Positions 1 through 6,625 of a stretch of DNA of 12,182 nucleotides are shown here, in pieces (position 1 is the first letter of the stretch; each line of letters opens with the position of its first letter). Source of the stretch: an uncultured Erysipelotrichales bacterium (GTDB lineage: Bacteria > Bacillota_I > Bacilli_A > Erysipelotrichales > Coprobacillaceae); contig CAKVJS010000018.1 of the NCBI GenBank assembly GCA_934754755.1, positions 1 to 12,182 of the forward strand, written 5' to 3'. The position numbers were made by a program, and so were the translations under genes. The notes under the pieces are model-generated. The model did no database searches and was not told where the DNA came from. It saw nothing but the letters and a program-made list of their open reading frames with translations.

Positions 1-1
1 A

Positions 2-463
2 CTCTCAATAGATGAAAAAGAAGCAATACAACTATATAAGGACTTTACGCTTGCCTATCAAAATCGCCCCTGGCAAGGATTGCAACTTGTTTGCTTGGGG
101 GAACGCTATAAATTAACGACATTGCCAACTCACCATGCATATTATAGTCGTATGATCAAACAAAATAAAAGCACATTATCGAATGCTGCCTTGGAGACAC
201 TTGCGATTATTGCGTATCATCAACCGGTCACGCGCGCACAGATCGAAGAAATCCGTGGCGTTAGTAGTGATGCAATGGTTCGTAAGTTACTAGCACAAGC
301 ACTTATTAAAGAGGTAGGTCGTGCATCATCGCCGGGACTTCCTGTCTTGTATAGTGTCACAAGAGAATTTATGGATACCTTTGGTCTAGCTTCCTTAGCA
401 GAGTTACCAGCCATAGAGGATTTTGATGAGAATATAAAACAGGATCTGTTTTTTAATAAATAG
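2..463 (+). CDS. scpB: Segregation and condensation protein B, 3' part (5' end outside window)
   Basis: ScpB is the winged-helix partner of ScpA and SMC in the bacterial condensin complex, which compacts and separates chromosomes. The frame is open to the left edge of the window (first whole codon at base 2) with no suitable start, so the N-terminal part of the first winged helix is missing. What remains, about 153 residues, includes the family's well-conserved stretch beginning LSNAALETLAIIAYHQPVTR, followed by the IRGVSSDAMVRKLL helix, the GRASSPGLPVLYSVT wing and the typical C-terminal FGLASLAELP. The normal family length is about 180-200 residues, so only a few dozen are lost. The next gene starts 11 bp after the stop, so the two are probably cotranscribed. 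scpA would be expected just upstream, outside the window. Identification is firm from the motif series. Confidence 0.95.
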   Translation, partial: LSIDEKEAIQLYKDFTLAYQNRPWQGLQLVCLGERYKLTTLPTHHAYYSRMIKQNKSTLSNAALETLAIIAYHQPVTRAQIEEIRGVSSDAMVRKLLAQALIKEVGRASSPGLPVLYSVTREFMDTFGLASLAELPAIEDFDENIKQDLFFNK

Positions 464-474
464 GGGAAAGAAAG

Positions 475-1005
475 ATGAAAATATCACGATTATGGCATCA
501 CCTTATAACCGTTACAAGACATAAATTTTATGTTGGTCAGTTGTGTTTTCGTTTTGGCCTATATTATCAGGGTATTATGCATGATATGTCAAAATATAGT
601 TGGACCGAATTGCGGGTAGGTGCCAAATATTATATTGGAAGTCGTTCACCGAATAGTGTAGAACGAGAAAAAAAAGGATATAGTTTAGCTTGGCTACATC
701 ATAAGGGGCGCAATCGACATCATTGGGAGTATTGGGTTGATTTTACGCCACAAGGGATCATCGCCAATCCGATGCCGATTAAATATGTGGTAGAGATGTT
801 TTGCGATCGGGTAGCAGCATCCAAAGTATATTTAAAGGATGACTACAACGATACGTCACCTTTGGTGTACTATCAAAAAACGGATACATTTTATGTTATG
901 AATCCTTTAACTAGAAAGCAGCTTTGCGATATGTTAACCCATTTATCAGAAAAAGGTATGGATGCAACCGTTCGTTATATTCGATATACGTATCTGCAAA
1001 AATAA
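475..1005 (+). CDS. DUF5662 family protein, function unknown
   Basis: This is a 176-residue soluble protein without a signal peptide or membrane segment. I recognise it as a DUF5662-type protein from the HDMSKYSWTE block (residues 36-45) and the LAWLHHKGRNRHHWEYW block (about 71-87), followed by an EMFCDRVAASKVY helix (107-119). Several His and Asp residues recur (H9, H16, H36, D37, H75, H76, H82, H83, D111). The spacing suggests a helical metal-binding protein, perhaps HD-domain-like, but that is inference and no catalytic activity is assigned. The family is sometimes labelled 'catalase' in databases; nothing visible here supports that label. The ATG at 475 is preceded by a purine-rich GGGGAAAG site and lies 11 bp after scpB. 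No clear terminator follows. Confidence 0.75.
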   Translation: MKISRLWHHLITVTRHKFYVGQLCFRFGLYYQGIMHDMSKYSWTELRVGAKYYIGSRSPNSVEREKKGYSLAWLHHKGRNRHHWEYWVDFTPQGIIANPMPIKYVVEMFCDRVAASKVYLKDDYNDTSPLVYYQKTDTFYVMNPLTRKQLCDMLTHLSEKGMDATVRYIRYTYLQK

Positions 1006-1028
1006 AAAAAGCCGACAATATTTTTTCA

Positions 1029-1058
1029 TTGTGAATATTTAACAGTAAAATTTATATA
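1029..1058 (+). promoter_or_regulatory. Possible sigma-A promoter for the alpha/beta hydrolase
   Basis: A TTGTGA -35-like hexamer (1029-1034) and a TATATA -10-like hexamer (1053-1058) are separated by 18 bp. Each matches consensus at only four of six positions, and the region is AT-rich, so this is tentative. An alternative -10, TATACT at 1055-1060, would need a 20-bp spacer. The -10 lies inside the left arm of the 17-bp palindrome at 1053-1069, so a protein bound there would block initiation. Confidence 0.35.
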
Positions 1059-1069
1059 CTGAGTATATA
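1053..1069. repeat. Perfect 17-bp palindrome upstream of the hydrolase (possible operator)
   Basis: TATATACT (1053-1060) and AGTATATA (1062-1069) are perfect inverted 8-bp arms around a single G. The element lies 36 bp before the hydrolase ATG and overlaps the best -10 candidate. The form suits a dimeric repressor, but no regulator gene is present in the window. AT-rich DNA produces short palindromes by chance, so operator function is inference. Confidence 0.5.
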
Positions 1070-1094
1070 TAACTATATAAACAATTGAAAGAGT

Positions 1095-1098
1095 GGAG
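1095..1098 (+). promoter_or_regulatory. Ribosome binding site fixing the hydrolase start
   Basis: GGAG ends 7 bp before the ATG at 1106. The same frame is also open from a TTG at 1085, but that TTG lies upstream of this site, so 1106 is the supported start. Confidence 0.8.
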
Positions 1099-1105
1099 AA
1101 AACAT

Positions 1106-2062
1106 ATGGCTATTTTAGACACATCAAGGTTTCATGAGGCAGTTATAGCGTCGCAACAAAAATCCATGCCTGCCATGGATGCAAATGAGTATTTCTTTCC
1201 TGATTTTAAGCAGTATTCTATAAAAACAAGTGGTGCTACCATTAACACATTAGTAGGTGGTAGTGGTAGACCTATTTTACTATTGCATGGGTATCCCGAA
1301 ACCCATATTGCTTGGCACCGTATCGCGAATACGTTAGCCCAACGATACACGGTGGTACTTACCGATTTACGAGGGTATGGCGATTCTAGTAAGCCAGAAG
1401 GAGGCAAAGATCACATCCAATACTCGAAACGGGAGATGGGTAAGGACCAAGTAGAAGTTATGCAATTATTAGGTTTCGAAACATTTTATGCCGTTGGCCA
1501 TGATCGGGGGGGACGCGTATTGCATCAAATGATGATCGATTATCCAGAACGTATTGATGCAGCTGTAACCCTAGATATTGCACCCGGAAATTTAATGTAC
1601 GCTCAAACGAATGAAGAGTTTGCGAAAGACTATTTCTGGTGGTTCTATCTAATCCAAGATGCACCATTACCAGAAGTTATGATTGGAAATGATCCTTCTT
1701 TCTATTTACAAAGCCATCTGGTTATGCAAAGTAAGAAGGTCAATACGGTTACACCACAAGCATATGCGGAATACTTACGCTGTTTTCACAATCCCGTAAG
1801 CGTTCATGCCACTTGTGAGGATTATCGGGCGGTACCAACAATTGATAAGGAAATTCAAGATGCGTATGGCGATCAAAAGATTAGTGTCCCATTACTTGCC
1901 TTATGGGGATCGGAAGGTACGGTAGGTCGATTGTTTGATGTTTTAGCTTTATGGCGTCAAACAGTAACGACAGTTACCGGAGGACCATTACCATGTGGTC
2001 ATTTAGTTCCAGAAGAAGCACCGGAAGAAGTATTATATCAGCTGTATGCATTCTTTGGTTAA
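1106..2062 (+). CDS. Alpha/beta hydrolase, haloacetate dehalogenase/epoxide hydrolase-like
   Basis: This is a 318-residue cytoplasmic alpha/beta-hydrolase-fold enzyme with no signal peptide. The order of motifs is clear: oxyanion-loop HGYPE (61-65), TDLRGYGDSSKP (86-97), nucleophile elbow GHDRGGR with Asp133 as nucleophile, the candidate acid Asp157 in TLDIAP, and the catalytic His299 in CGHLVPEE. An Asp nucleophile, rather than Ser, indicates a dehalogenase or epoxide hydrolase mechanism. Arg134 and Arg137 match the two arginines that hold the substrate carboxylate in fluoroacetate dehalogenase. In the cap, YFWWFYLIQDAPLPE (176-190) aligns with the FAcD segment that carries the His-Trp halide pair; Trp179 keeps the Trp but position 178 is Trp instead of His. 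The natural substrate is therefore uncertain. The gene appears monocistronic, with its own terminator. Confidence 0.85.
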   Translation: MAILDTSRFHEAVIASQQKSMPAMDANEYFFPDFKQYSIKTSGATINTLVGGSGRPILLLHGYPETHIAWHRIANTLAQRYTVVLTDLRGYGDSSKPEGGKDHIQYSKREMGKDQVEVMQLLGFETFYAVGHDRGGRVLHQMMIDYPERIDAAVTLDIAPGNLMYAQTNEEFAKDYFWWFYLIQDAPLPEVMIGNDPSFYLQSHLVMQSKKVNTVTPQAYAEYLRCFHNPVSVHATCEDYRAVPTIDKEIQDAYGDQKISVPLLALWGSEGTVGRLFDVLALWRQTVTTVTGGPLPCGHLVPEEAPEEVLYQLYAFFG

Positions 2063-2082
2063 AAGGGGAAATCCCCTTTTTT
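2061..2082 (+). terminator. Rho-independent terminator of the hydrolase gene
   Basis: AAAAGGGG (2061-2068) pairs with CCCCTTTT (2073-2080) across a 4-base loop, and the T-run continues to 2082. The stem begins within the stop codon. The A-rich upstream arm may let it act on the other strand too, as a backup for the hyd operon. Confidence 0.85.
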
Positions 2083-2090
2083 ATATAGAC

Positions 2091-2123
2091 AAAAAAGATG
2101 ATCTATCAAAATGATAGACCATC
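2091..2123 (-). terminator. Rho-independent terminator of the hydCBA operon
   Basis: The segments 2097-2108 and 2112-2123 form a 12-bp stem with one G-T wobble and a 3-base loop. On the minus strand six T residues follow (complement of 2091-2096). The stem starts 5 bp after the hydA stop. With the opposing terminator at 2061-2082 it insulates the convergent genes. Confidence 0.9.
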
Positions 2124-2128
2124 ATACA

Positions 2129-3907
2129 TCAACATATTTTTTCATTAGAGGAGCGAAATAAAGTACCAAAACGCTCCCTAGGAGTGAAGTGCGTATGCAA
2201 ATATTTATGCGCAATTTTACTATTTGGCTCTTGTAAAAAGGCATCATACAGAGAAATAATATCTGGATTTTCATGTGATTTACGAACCGGTGCCTGTTTG
2301 TCTGCGGTATATAGAACACTTGCTCGTTTCGAAAATACATCTACTTTTTCTCGTGTTAAAGCACCAACAATTGGTTGTCCTCCACCCATAATACAACCGC
2401 CAGGACATCCCATAACTTCAATAAACTGATACTTGGATTTTTCTCCTGCACGCATCGCATTAAAGATCTCTTTTGCATTACCAACACCACTAACAACGAG
2501 CCCGCGAAGGGTAGTATCACCTACTGTCACGGTTACCTCTTTGGTTCCTCTTGGTCCACGGGTAGATACAAAATCAACGTCTTTGATAGGTTTGTCTGAC
2601 AAGGTATCCGCAACCGTACGTAAGGCAGCTTCCATAACCCCTCCTGTCGCACCGAAGATAACCCCAGCACCGGTATCACCATAGAAGGTATCAAAGGTTT
2701 CTTCTTCTAACATAGAAAAATCAATACTTGCGGATTTAATCATGGCCGCAAATTCACGAGTAGTTAGTACATAATCCACATCCCGCAAACCATCGACTTG
2801 CAACTCTTCTCTTTGCGCTTCATATTTTTTTGCGACGCAAGGCATAATCGAAACCGTAACGATATTGTCTTTTTTAATATTTTCTTTTTTTGCATAGTAC
2901 GATTTAATAATGGCACCAAACATTTCATGTGGGGATTTACAAGTTGATAAATGATCAATGAAATCAGGATAGAAGTGTTCACAGTATTTAATCCATCCTG
3001 GGCTACAAGAAGTTATCATCGGTAAGGTACCTTTATTTTTAATGCGGTGTAATAATTCGGCTCCCTCTTCCATGATCGTTAAATCAGCCCCAAAGTTGGT
3101 ATCAAATACTTTATTGAAGCCTAAGATTTTAGCAGCGGCTACCATCTTTCCTGTTACATTCGTACCGAAGGGTAAGTCAAATTCTTCCCCTAAGGCAGCT
3201 CTTACGGCTGGGGCAATTTGGACAACCACATGCTTTTTGGGATTATCTAAAGCCTTAAACACTTGAGCGCTGGCTCTCTTTTCCGCTAGCGCTCCAGTTG
3301 GACAAGCGGCGATACATTGGCCACATAATACACATTCGGTATCATCGATCGGACGGTCAAAAGAACCACCAATCGTTGTATGAATCCCCCGGTTACGGGC
3401 AGTAATTGCCTCGATTCGTTGGATGTTTTTACAAGCTGCAATGCATCGACGACACAAAATACATTTTTTATTGTTACGTATCATCGATGGACTAGAATTG
3501 TCTGTCGTACACTCCGTTGGTTCCGTTTCAAAAGGAATGGTTGCGATGCCTAATTCACCAGCTAATTTACGAAGTTCACAAGAATTATTTCGAATACATT
3601 GAAAACAATCGCGAACATGGTTTGAAAGGATTAATTGTAAGTTCATTTTTCTAGCTTCTCGCACGCGTTTACTATTGGTTGCAATCACCATCCCATCGCG
3701 TACCGGCATCACACAGGAAGCTTGCAGGGCACGCATCCCATCGATTTCGACTAGGCACATCCGACAAGCACCAATTTTATTAATATCCTTTAAGTAACAA
3801 AGGGTTGGAATATTAATATTGGCCTTGCGAGCCGCCTCTAATACTGTTGCATCTTTTTCGATTTCACAAGTTCTACCGTTAATGGTAACATGAACCATAT
3901 CAACCAT
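2129..3907 (-). CDS. hydA: NAD-linked [FeFe]-hydrogenase catalytic subunit HydA
   Basis: HydA is the H2-forming or H2-oxidising subunit of a cytoplasmic HydABC complex, 592 residues. Domains in order: N-terminal [2Fe-2S] (C37, C48, C51, C65); His/Cys [4Fe-4S] (H97, C101, C104, C110); two ferredoxin-type [4Fe-4S] sites (C149/C152/C155/C159 and C192/C195/C198/C202); then the H-cluster domain. The latter has L1 TSCSPGW (299-305), L2 MPCVAKKYE (355-363) and L3 [16 protein letters not shown] (497-512), with ligands C357, C501 and C505, and then a small-subunit-like tail. L1 has Ser302 where TSCCPxW is canonical. The protein stops without the extra C-terminal [2Fe-2S] domain known from Thermotoga HydA. 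The start at 3907 is set by AGGAGGT at 3916-3922 and overlaps the hydB 3' end by 8 bp. The frame runs open farther upstream, but only inside hydB. H-cluster maturases HydE, HydF and HydG are not in the window. Confidence 0.95.
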   Translation of the reverse strand: MVDMVHVTINGRTCEIEKDATVLEAARKANINIPTLCYLKDINKIGACRMCLVEIDGMRALQASCVMPVRDGMVIATNSKRVREARKMNLQLILSNHVRDCFQCIRNNSCELRKLAGELGIATIPFETEPTECTTDNSSPSMIRNNKKCILCRRCIAACKNIQRIEAITARNRGIHTTIGGSFDRPIDDTECVLCGQCIAACPTGALAEKRASAQVFKALDNPKKHVVVQIAPAVRAALGEEFDLPFGTNVTGKMVAAAKILGFNKVFDTNFGADLTIMEEGAELLHRIKNKGTLPMITSCSPGWIKYCEHFYPDFIDHLSTCKSPHEMFGAIIKSYYAKKENIKKDNIVTVSIMPCVAKKYEAQREELQVDGLRDVDYVLTTREFAAMIKSASIDFSMLEEETFDTFYGDTGAGVIFGATGGVMEAALRTVADTLSDKPIKDVDFVSTRGPRGTKEVTVTVGDTTLRGLVVSGVGNAKEIFNAMRAGEKSKYQFIEVMGCPGGCIMGGGQPIVGALTREKVDVFSKRASVLYTADKQAPVRKSHENPDIISLYDAFLQEPNSKIAHKYLHTHFTPRERFGTLFRSSNEKIC

Positions 3908-5813
3908 TGTACATGACCTCCTTTTGATGTTCTTTTGATAACGTTTCTGGGATAGCCCCGGTAATGATTGCTTTAAATTTACAAGAGGTAAAACAAAGAC
4001 CACATTTAATACATTTGCTTTGATCAATAATATGCGCGTTTTTAACCGATCCACTAATCGCACCAACTGGGCATTTACGAGCACATAACGTGCAGCCCTT
4101 GCATTGGTCTGCTATAATATTGTATTCCACTAGTTCTTTACAAACCGCAGCCGGACAATGTTGTTCTTTAATATGTGCTAAATATTCATCCTTAAAGTGA
4201 TGGATGGTACTTAGGACTGGGTTTGGTGCAGATTGCCCTAAACCACATAAGGATCCTTCTTTTATCGCATTACCTAATTGTTCCAACATAGTAATATCTT
4301 CCATCGTACCATGTCCCTTAGTAATCTTATCGAGGATTTGGTATAGGCGAGTGGTTCCAATCCGACAAGGGGAACATTTACCACAAGATTCTTCCATCGT
4401 AAAGTCAAGGTAGAATTTCGCAATATCGACCATACAGTTATCTTCATCCATAACAATAAGCCCACCAGAACCCATCATTGAACCAGCAGCGACTAATTCA
4501 TCATACTCTACAGAAATATCAAGGTTTGACTCGGGAATACAACCACCCGATGGTCCACCTGTTTGAGCAGCTTTGAATTTTTTACCATTAGGGATTCCAC
4601 CACCGATATCGTACAAGATCTCACGTAAGGTAATTCCCATTGGAACTTCTACTAAACCAACATTATTGATTTTTCCACCTAAGGCAAATACCTTAGTACC
4701 ATGGGAACGCTCGGTACCAATACTGGAAAACCAATCTGAACCTTTTAAGATGATTTGTGCAATATTCGCATAGGTTTCCACGTTATTTAATAAAGTAGGT
4801 TTACCGAAAAGTCCCTTTTGCGCTGGAAATGGTGGACGTGGACGTGGTTCTCCACGCTTTCCTTCCACAGAATTCAATAGGGCGGTTTCCTCTCCACATA
4901 CAAAAGCACCCGCACCATAACGGATTTCTAAATCGAAAGAAAAATCACTGCCAAGAATATGTTTACCTAGTAATCCTTTTTCTCTAGCTTGTTGAATCGC
5001 AATGGCTAGTCGGTGAATCGCCATTGGATATTCCGCGCGGACGTATACATATCCATAGTTTGCGCCGGTAGCATAGGCCGCAATTGCCATTGCTTCAATA
5101 ACGGAATGAGGATCACCCTCTAATACGGAACGGTCCATAAAGGCACCAGGATCCCCCTCATCCGCATTACATGCTACATATTTGGTATCACCTTCTACAT
5201 TGGCACAAATTTCCCATTTAATACCGGTTGGAAAACCAGCGCCACCGCGCCCTCGTAATCCAGAGTCTTTAATTTCTTGCACAACACTTTCTGGGGTCAT
5301 TGAAAATAATGCCTTTTCTAATGCCTGGTATCCTTGCAGGGCAATATAGTCTTCGATCCGTTCGGGGTCAATGACGCCACAATTTTTAAGGACTACTCGT
5401 TTTTGTTTTTTATAAAAGGTCAATTCTTTTAATTTTTCAACTTTATGACCATCGGCCTCTTTCACTAGCAGGCGATCGACGGTTTCCTTTTGTTTAATAT
5501 GCTTGTCTATAATATCTTTGGCATCGCTAATTTTTACCCGCGAATAAAAGGTATCATCGGGTTGCATAATGACAATGGGTCCTTGCATACAAAGACCAAA
5601 ACATCCGGTTTGAACAACTTCTACTTCTTTTTCTAACTTCTCTTGGGCAATTAGTGCGCGAAGTTCCTTAACGATAACATTGGATTTAGCCGAGTGACAA
5701 CCGGATCCACCACAAACCATAATATTGTTACAAGAACAAGATTCATGGGTAAGCCGCATTGATATATCATGATAACGTTGTTCTTGGATCTCATGAAGAA
5801 CGTGTCTTTCCAT
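3900..5813 (-). CDS. hydB: NAD-linked [FeFe]-hydrogenase flavoprotein subunit HydB (NuoF-like)
   Basis: HydB carries the NAD(H) and FMN site and links it to the other clusters of the complex; 637 residues. In order: an N-terminal thioredoxin-like [2Fe-2S] domain (C34, C39, C71, C75); the NuoF/51-kDa core with GLRGRGGAGFPTGIKW (185-200), NADEGDP (216-222) and FVCGEETAL (304-312) for FMN and NAD binding; an SLBB region around GGPSGGCIPE (419-428); a [4Fe-4S] site (C477, C480, C483, C523); and a C-terminal 2x[4Fe-4S] ferredoxin domain (C571/C574/C577/C581 and C601/C604/C607/C611). H552, C553 and C558 just before that domain may be part of the Zn site described for Thermotoga HydB; this is inference. 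The ATG shares its A with the hydC stop (TAATG), indicating translational coupling, and AGGAAGG lies upstream. The C-terminal ferredoxin domain is typical of bifurcating-type HydB, but sequence alone does not prove bifurcation. Confidence 0.95.
   Translation of the reverse strand: MERHVLHEIQEQRYHDISMRLTHESCSCNNIMVCGGSGCHSAKSNVIVKELRALIAQEKLEKEVEVVQTGCFGLCMQGPIVIMQPDDTFYSRVKISDAKDIIDKHIKQKETVDRLLVKEADGHKVEKLKELTFYKKQKRVVLKNCGVIDPERIEDYIALQGYQALEKALFSMTPESVVQEIKDSGLRGRGGAGFPTGIKWEICANVEGDTKYVACNADEGDPGAFMDRSVLEGDPHSVIEAMAIAAYATGANYGYVYVRAEYPMAIHRLAIAIQQAREKGLLGKHILGSDFSFDLEIRYGAGAFVCGEETALLNSVEGKRGEPRPRPPFPAQKGLFGKPTLLNNVETYANIAQIILKGSDWFSSIGTERSHGTKVFALGGKINNVGLVEVPMGITLREILYDIGGGIPNGKKFKAAQTGGPSGGCIPESNLDISVEYDELVAAGSMMGSGGLIVMDEDNCMVDIAKFYLDFTMEESCGKCSPCRIGTTRLYQILDKITKGHGTMEDITMLEQLGNAIKEGSLCGLGQSAPNPVLSTIHHFKDEYLAHIKEQHCPAAVCKELVEYNIIADQCKGCTLCARKCPVGAISGSVKNAHIIDQSKCIKCGLCFTSCKFKAIITGAIPETLSKEHQKEVMYNG
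3916..3922 (-). promoter_or_regulatory. Ribosome binding site fixing the hydA start
   Basis: On the minus strand this reads AGGAGGT, a near-perfect Shine-Dalgarno sequence 8 bases before the ATG at 3907. It lies within the last codons of hydB. It decides against the 59-codon longer frame that runs back to 4084. Confidence 0.9.
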
Positions 5814-6316
5814 TACGATTCACCTTCCTTATCTTTAAGGGCAGTAAGAGCCTTAGTGATATCATCGGTAGACATATCACCATGAACTTCTCCATCAATC
5901 GTAACGACGGGTGCTAAACCACAAGCACCAATACAACGAGTTGCTTCTAACGTATATTCGTTATCTTCCGATGTTTCACCAAGTGGGATACCCAATTGGT
6001 TTTCAAACCCATCTACTAGAGATTGTGCACCTTTTACATAGCATGCGGTACCAAGGCAAACGCTAATTTTGTGCTTTCCGGTAGGGGTAAGATGGAAACG
6101 GGAATAAAAAGTGGCAACACCATATATCTCGGTTAAAGAGATACCCGTTTCCTTTGCGATAATTTCTTGTACTTGGATTGGTAAAAATCCAAAGTACTCT
6201 TGGACATCATTTAAAATTGTGATTAAAGAACCTGGCTTATCCGCATATTTTCGACAAATATTGATAATGCCTTGTTTGTGCTCTTTAGTTACTTCACACA
6301 AGCATAGTTTATCCAT
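5813..6316 (-). CDS. hydC: NAD-linked [FeFe]-hydrogenase subunit HydC (NuoE-like)
   Basis: HydC is the small thioredoxin-fold subunit of HydABC, homologous to NuoE (24-kDa subunit) of complex I; 167 residues. It carries one [2Fe-2S] cluster with ligands C87 and C92 (SVCLGTACYVKGA) and C128 and C132 (RCIGACGLAPVV). The EIYGVATFYSRFHLTPTGKH stretch (63-82) is a strong family signature. It is the first gene of the operon. AGGGAGG ends shortly before the ATG at 6316, and the stop overlaps the hydB start by one base. The order hydC-hydB-hydA with overlapping ends is the usual one for trimeric NAD-dependent hydrogenases. Two extra Cys (C5, C7) near the N-terminus have no assigned role. Confidence 0.95.
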   Translation of the reverse strand: MDKLCLCEVTKEHKQGIINICRKYADKPGSLITILNDVQEYFGFLPIQVQEIIAKETGISLTEIYGVATFYSRFHLTPTGKHKISVCLGTACYVKGAQSLVDGFENQLGIPLGETSEDNEYTLEATRCIGACGLAPVVTIDGEVHGDMSTDDITKALTALKDKEGES

Positions 6317-6354
6317 ACATTTCCTCCCTTTTTATCAGTATGAATTACTCTTTA

Positions 6355-6383
6355 AGCATAGCACTTTTACTATGTATATTCAA
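6355..6383 (-). promoter_or_regulatory. Sigma-A promoter of the hydCBA operon
   Basis: On the minus strand a TTGAAT -35 (6378-6383) and TATGCT -10 (6355-6360) are separated by exactly 17 bp, and TGC directly before the -10 makes it an extended -10 promoter. Transcription would begin near 6348, giving a leader of about 30 bases ending in the AGGGAGG ribosome site of hydC. The -35 overlaps the palindrome CAATATATTG (6381-6390), a possible regulator site. Confidence 0.65.
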
Positions 6384-6434
6384 TATATTGTGAAAGGTTT
6401 ATCATAAATATAGTAAAAGGTTGTTAACTATGCT
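6355..6434. repeat. Nested inverted repeats over the hyd promoter
   Basis: An inner perfect 10-bp inverted repeat joins CTTTTACTAT (6364-6373) and ATAGTAAAAG (6410-6419). An outer 7-bp pair joins AGCATAG (6355-6361) and CTATGCT (6428-6434). The left arms lie on the -10 and spacer of the hyd promoter, while the right arms lie upstream of its -35. The predicted transcript starts at about 6348, so the structure is not transcribed from this promoter, and any role would be at the DNA level, for example looping or paired binding of a regulator. Confidence 0.5.
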
Positions 6435-6514
6435 ATGTATACAAGAATAATATAAATAAAGTCATAGCTGCCTTTTATATATTCAATTTATATGGGGGTT
6501 AAGCAAACCTTTTT

Positions 6515-6543
6515 TTGCATATAACTACATAATTTAGTATACT
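6515..6543 (+). promoter_or_regulatory. Sigma-A promoter of the Cof-type phosphatase
   Basis: TTGCAT (6515-6520) and TATACT (6538-6543) are separated by 17 bp. Initiation near 6550 would leave a leader of about 75 bases. A 6-bp hairpin with a GAAA loop (6546-6561) overlaps the expected start site. Confidence 0.6.
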
Positions 6544-6625
6544 TTAGGATAGAAATATCCTTATCATAGTATATGCATATCGCATACAGAAAAGCCTACG
6601 AAGGATACAAACAGGGAGGGATTGT

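Larger units (their letters stand above)
6317..6625. other. Divergent intergenic region between hydC and the Cof phosphatase
   Basis: This is a 309-bp AT-rich region with no credible coding frame of its own. It holds the hyd promoter (6355-6383, minus), the phosphatase promoter (6515-6543, plus), a nested pair of inverted repeats (6355-6434), a 10-bp palindrome CAATATATTG (6381-6390), a small hairpin at the phosphatase transcription start (6546-6561) and a 10-bp palindrome ATATGCATAT (6571-6580). The stretch 6435-6514 shows little structure beyond a short GGTT/AACC inverted repeat before seven T residues at 6511, too weak to call a terminator. Confidence 0.7.

Noticed and set aside
1029..1045. 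Rex-like site TTGTGAATATTTAACAG upstream of the hydrolase
   Set aside because: The two halves resemble TTGTGAA and TTAACAA, but the spacer is 3 bp instead of 4 and the last base differs. There is also no metabolic reason to expect NADH control of this gene.
1006..1052. Terminator after the DUF5662 gene
   Set aside because: ACAAT/ATTGT is a 5-bp AT-rich pairing with the T-run inside the loop, not a rho-independent terminator form.
3908..4084. In-frame extension of hydA upstream by 59 codons, deep into hydB
   Set aside because: The region is fully coding for the HydB C-terminal ferredoxin domain in another frame, and an excellent AGGAGGT site precedes the ATG at 3907. The extra residues show no HydA-like sequence.
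6493..6517. Terminator-like GGTT/AACC hairpin followed by seven T residues
   Set aside because: The stem is only 4 bp, and there is no plus-strand gene upstream for it to terminate.
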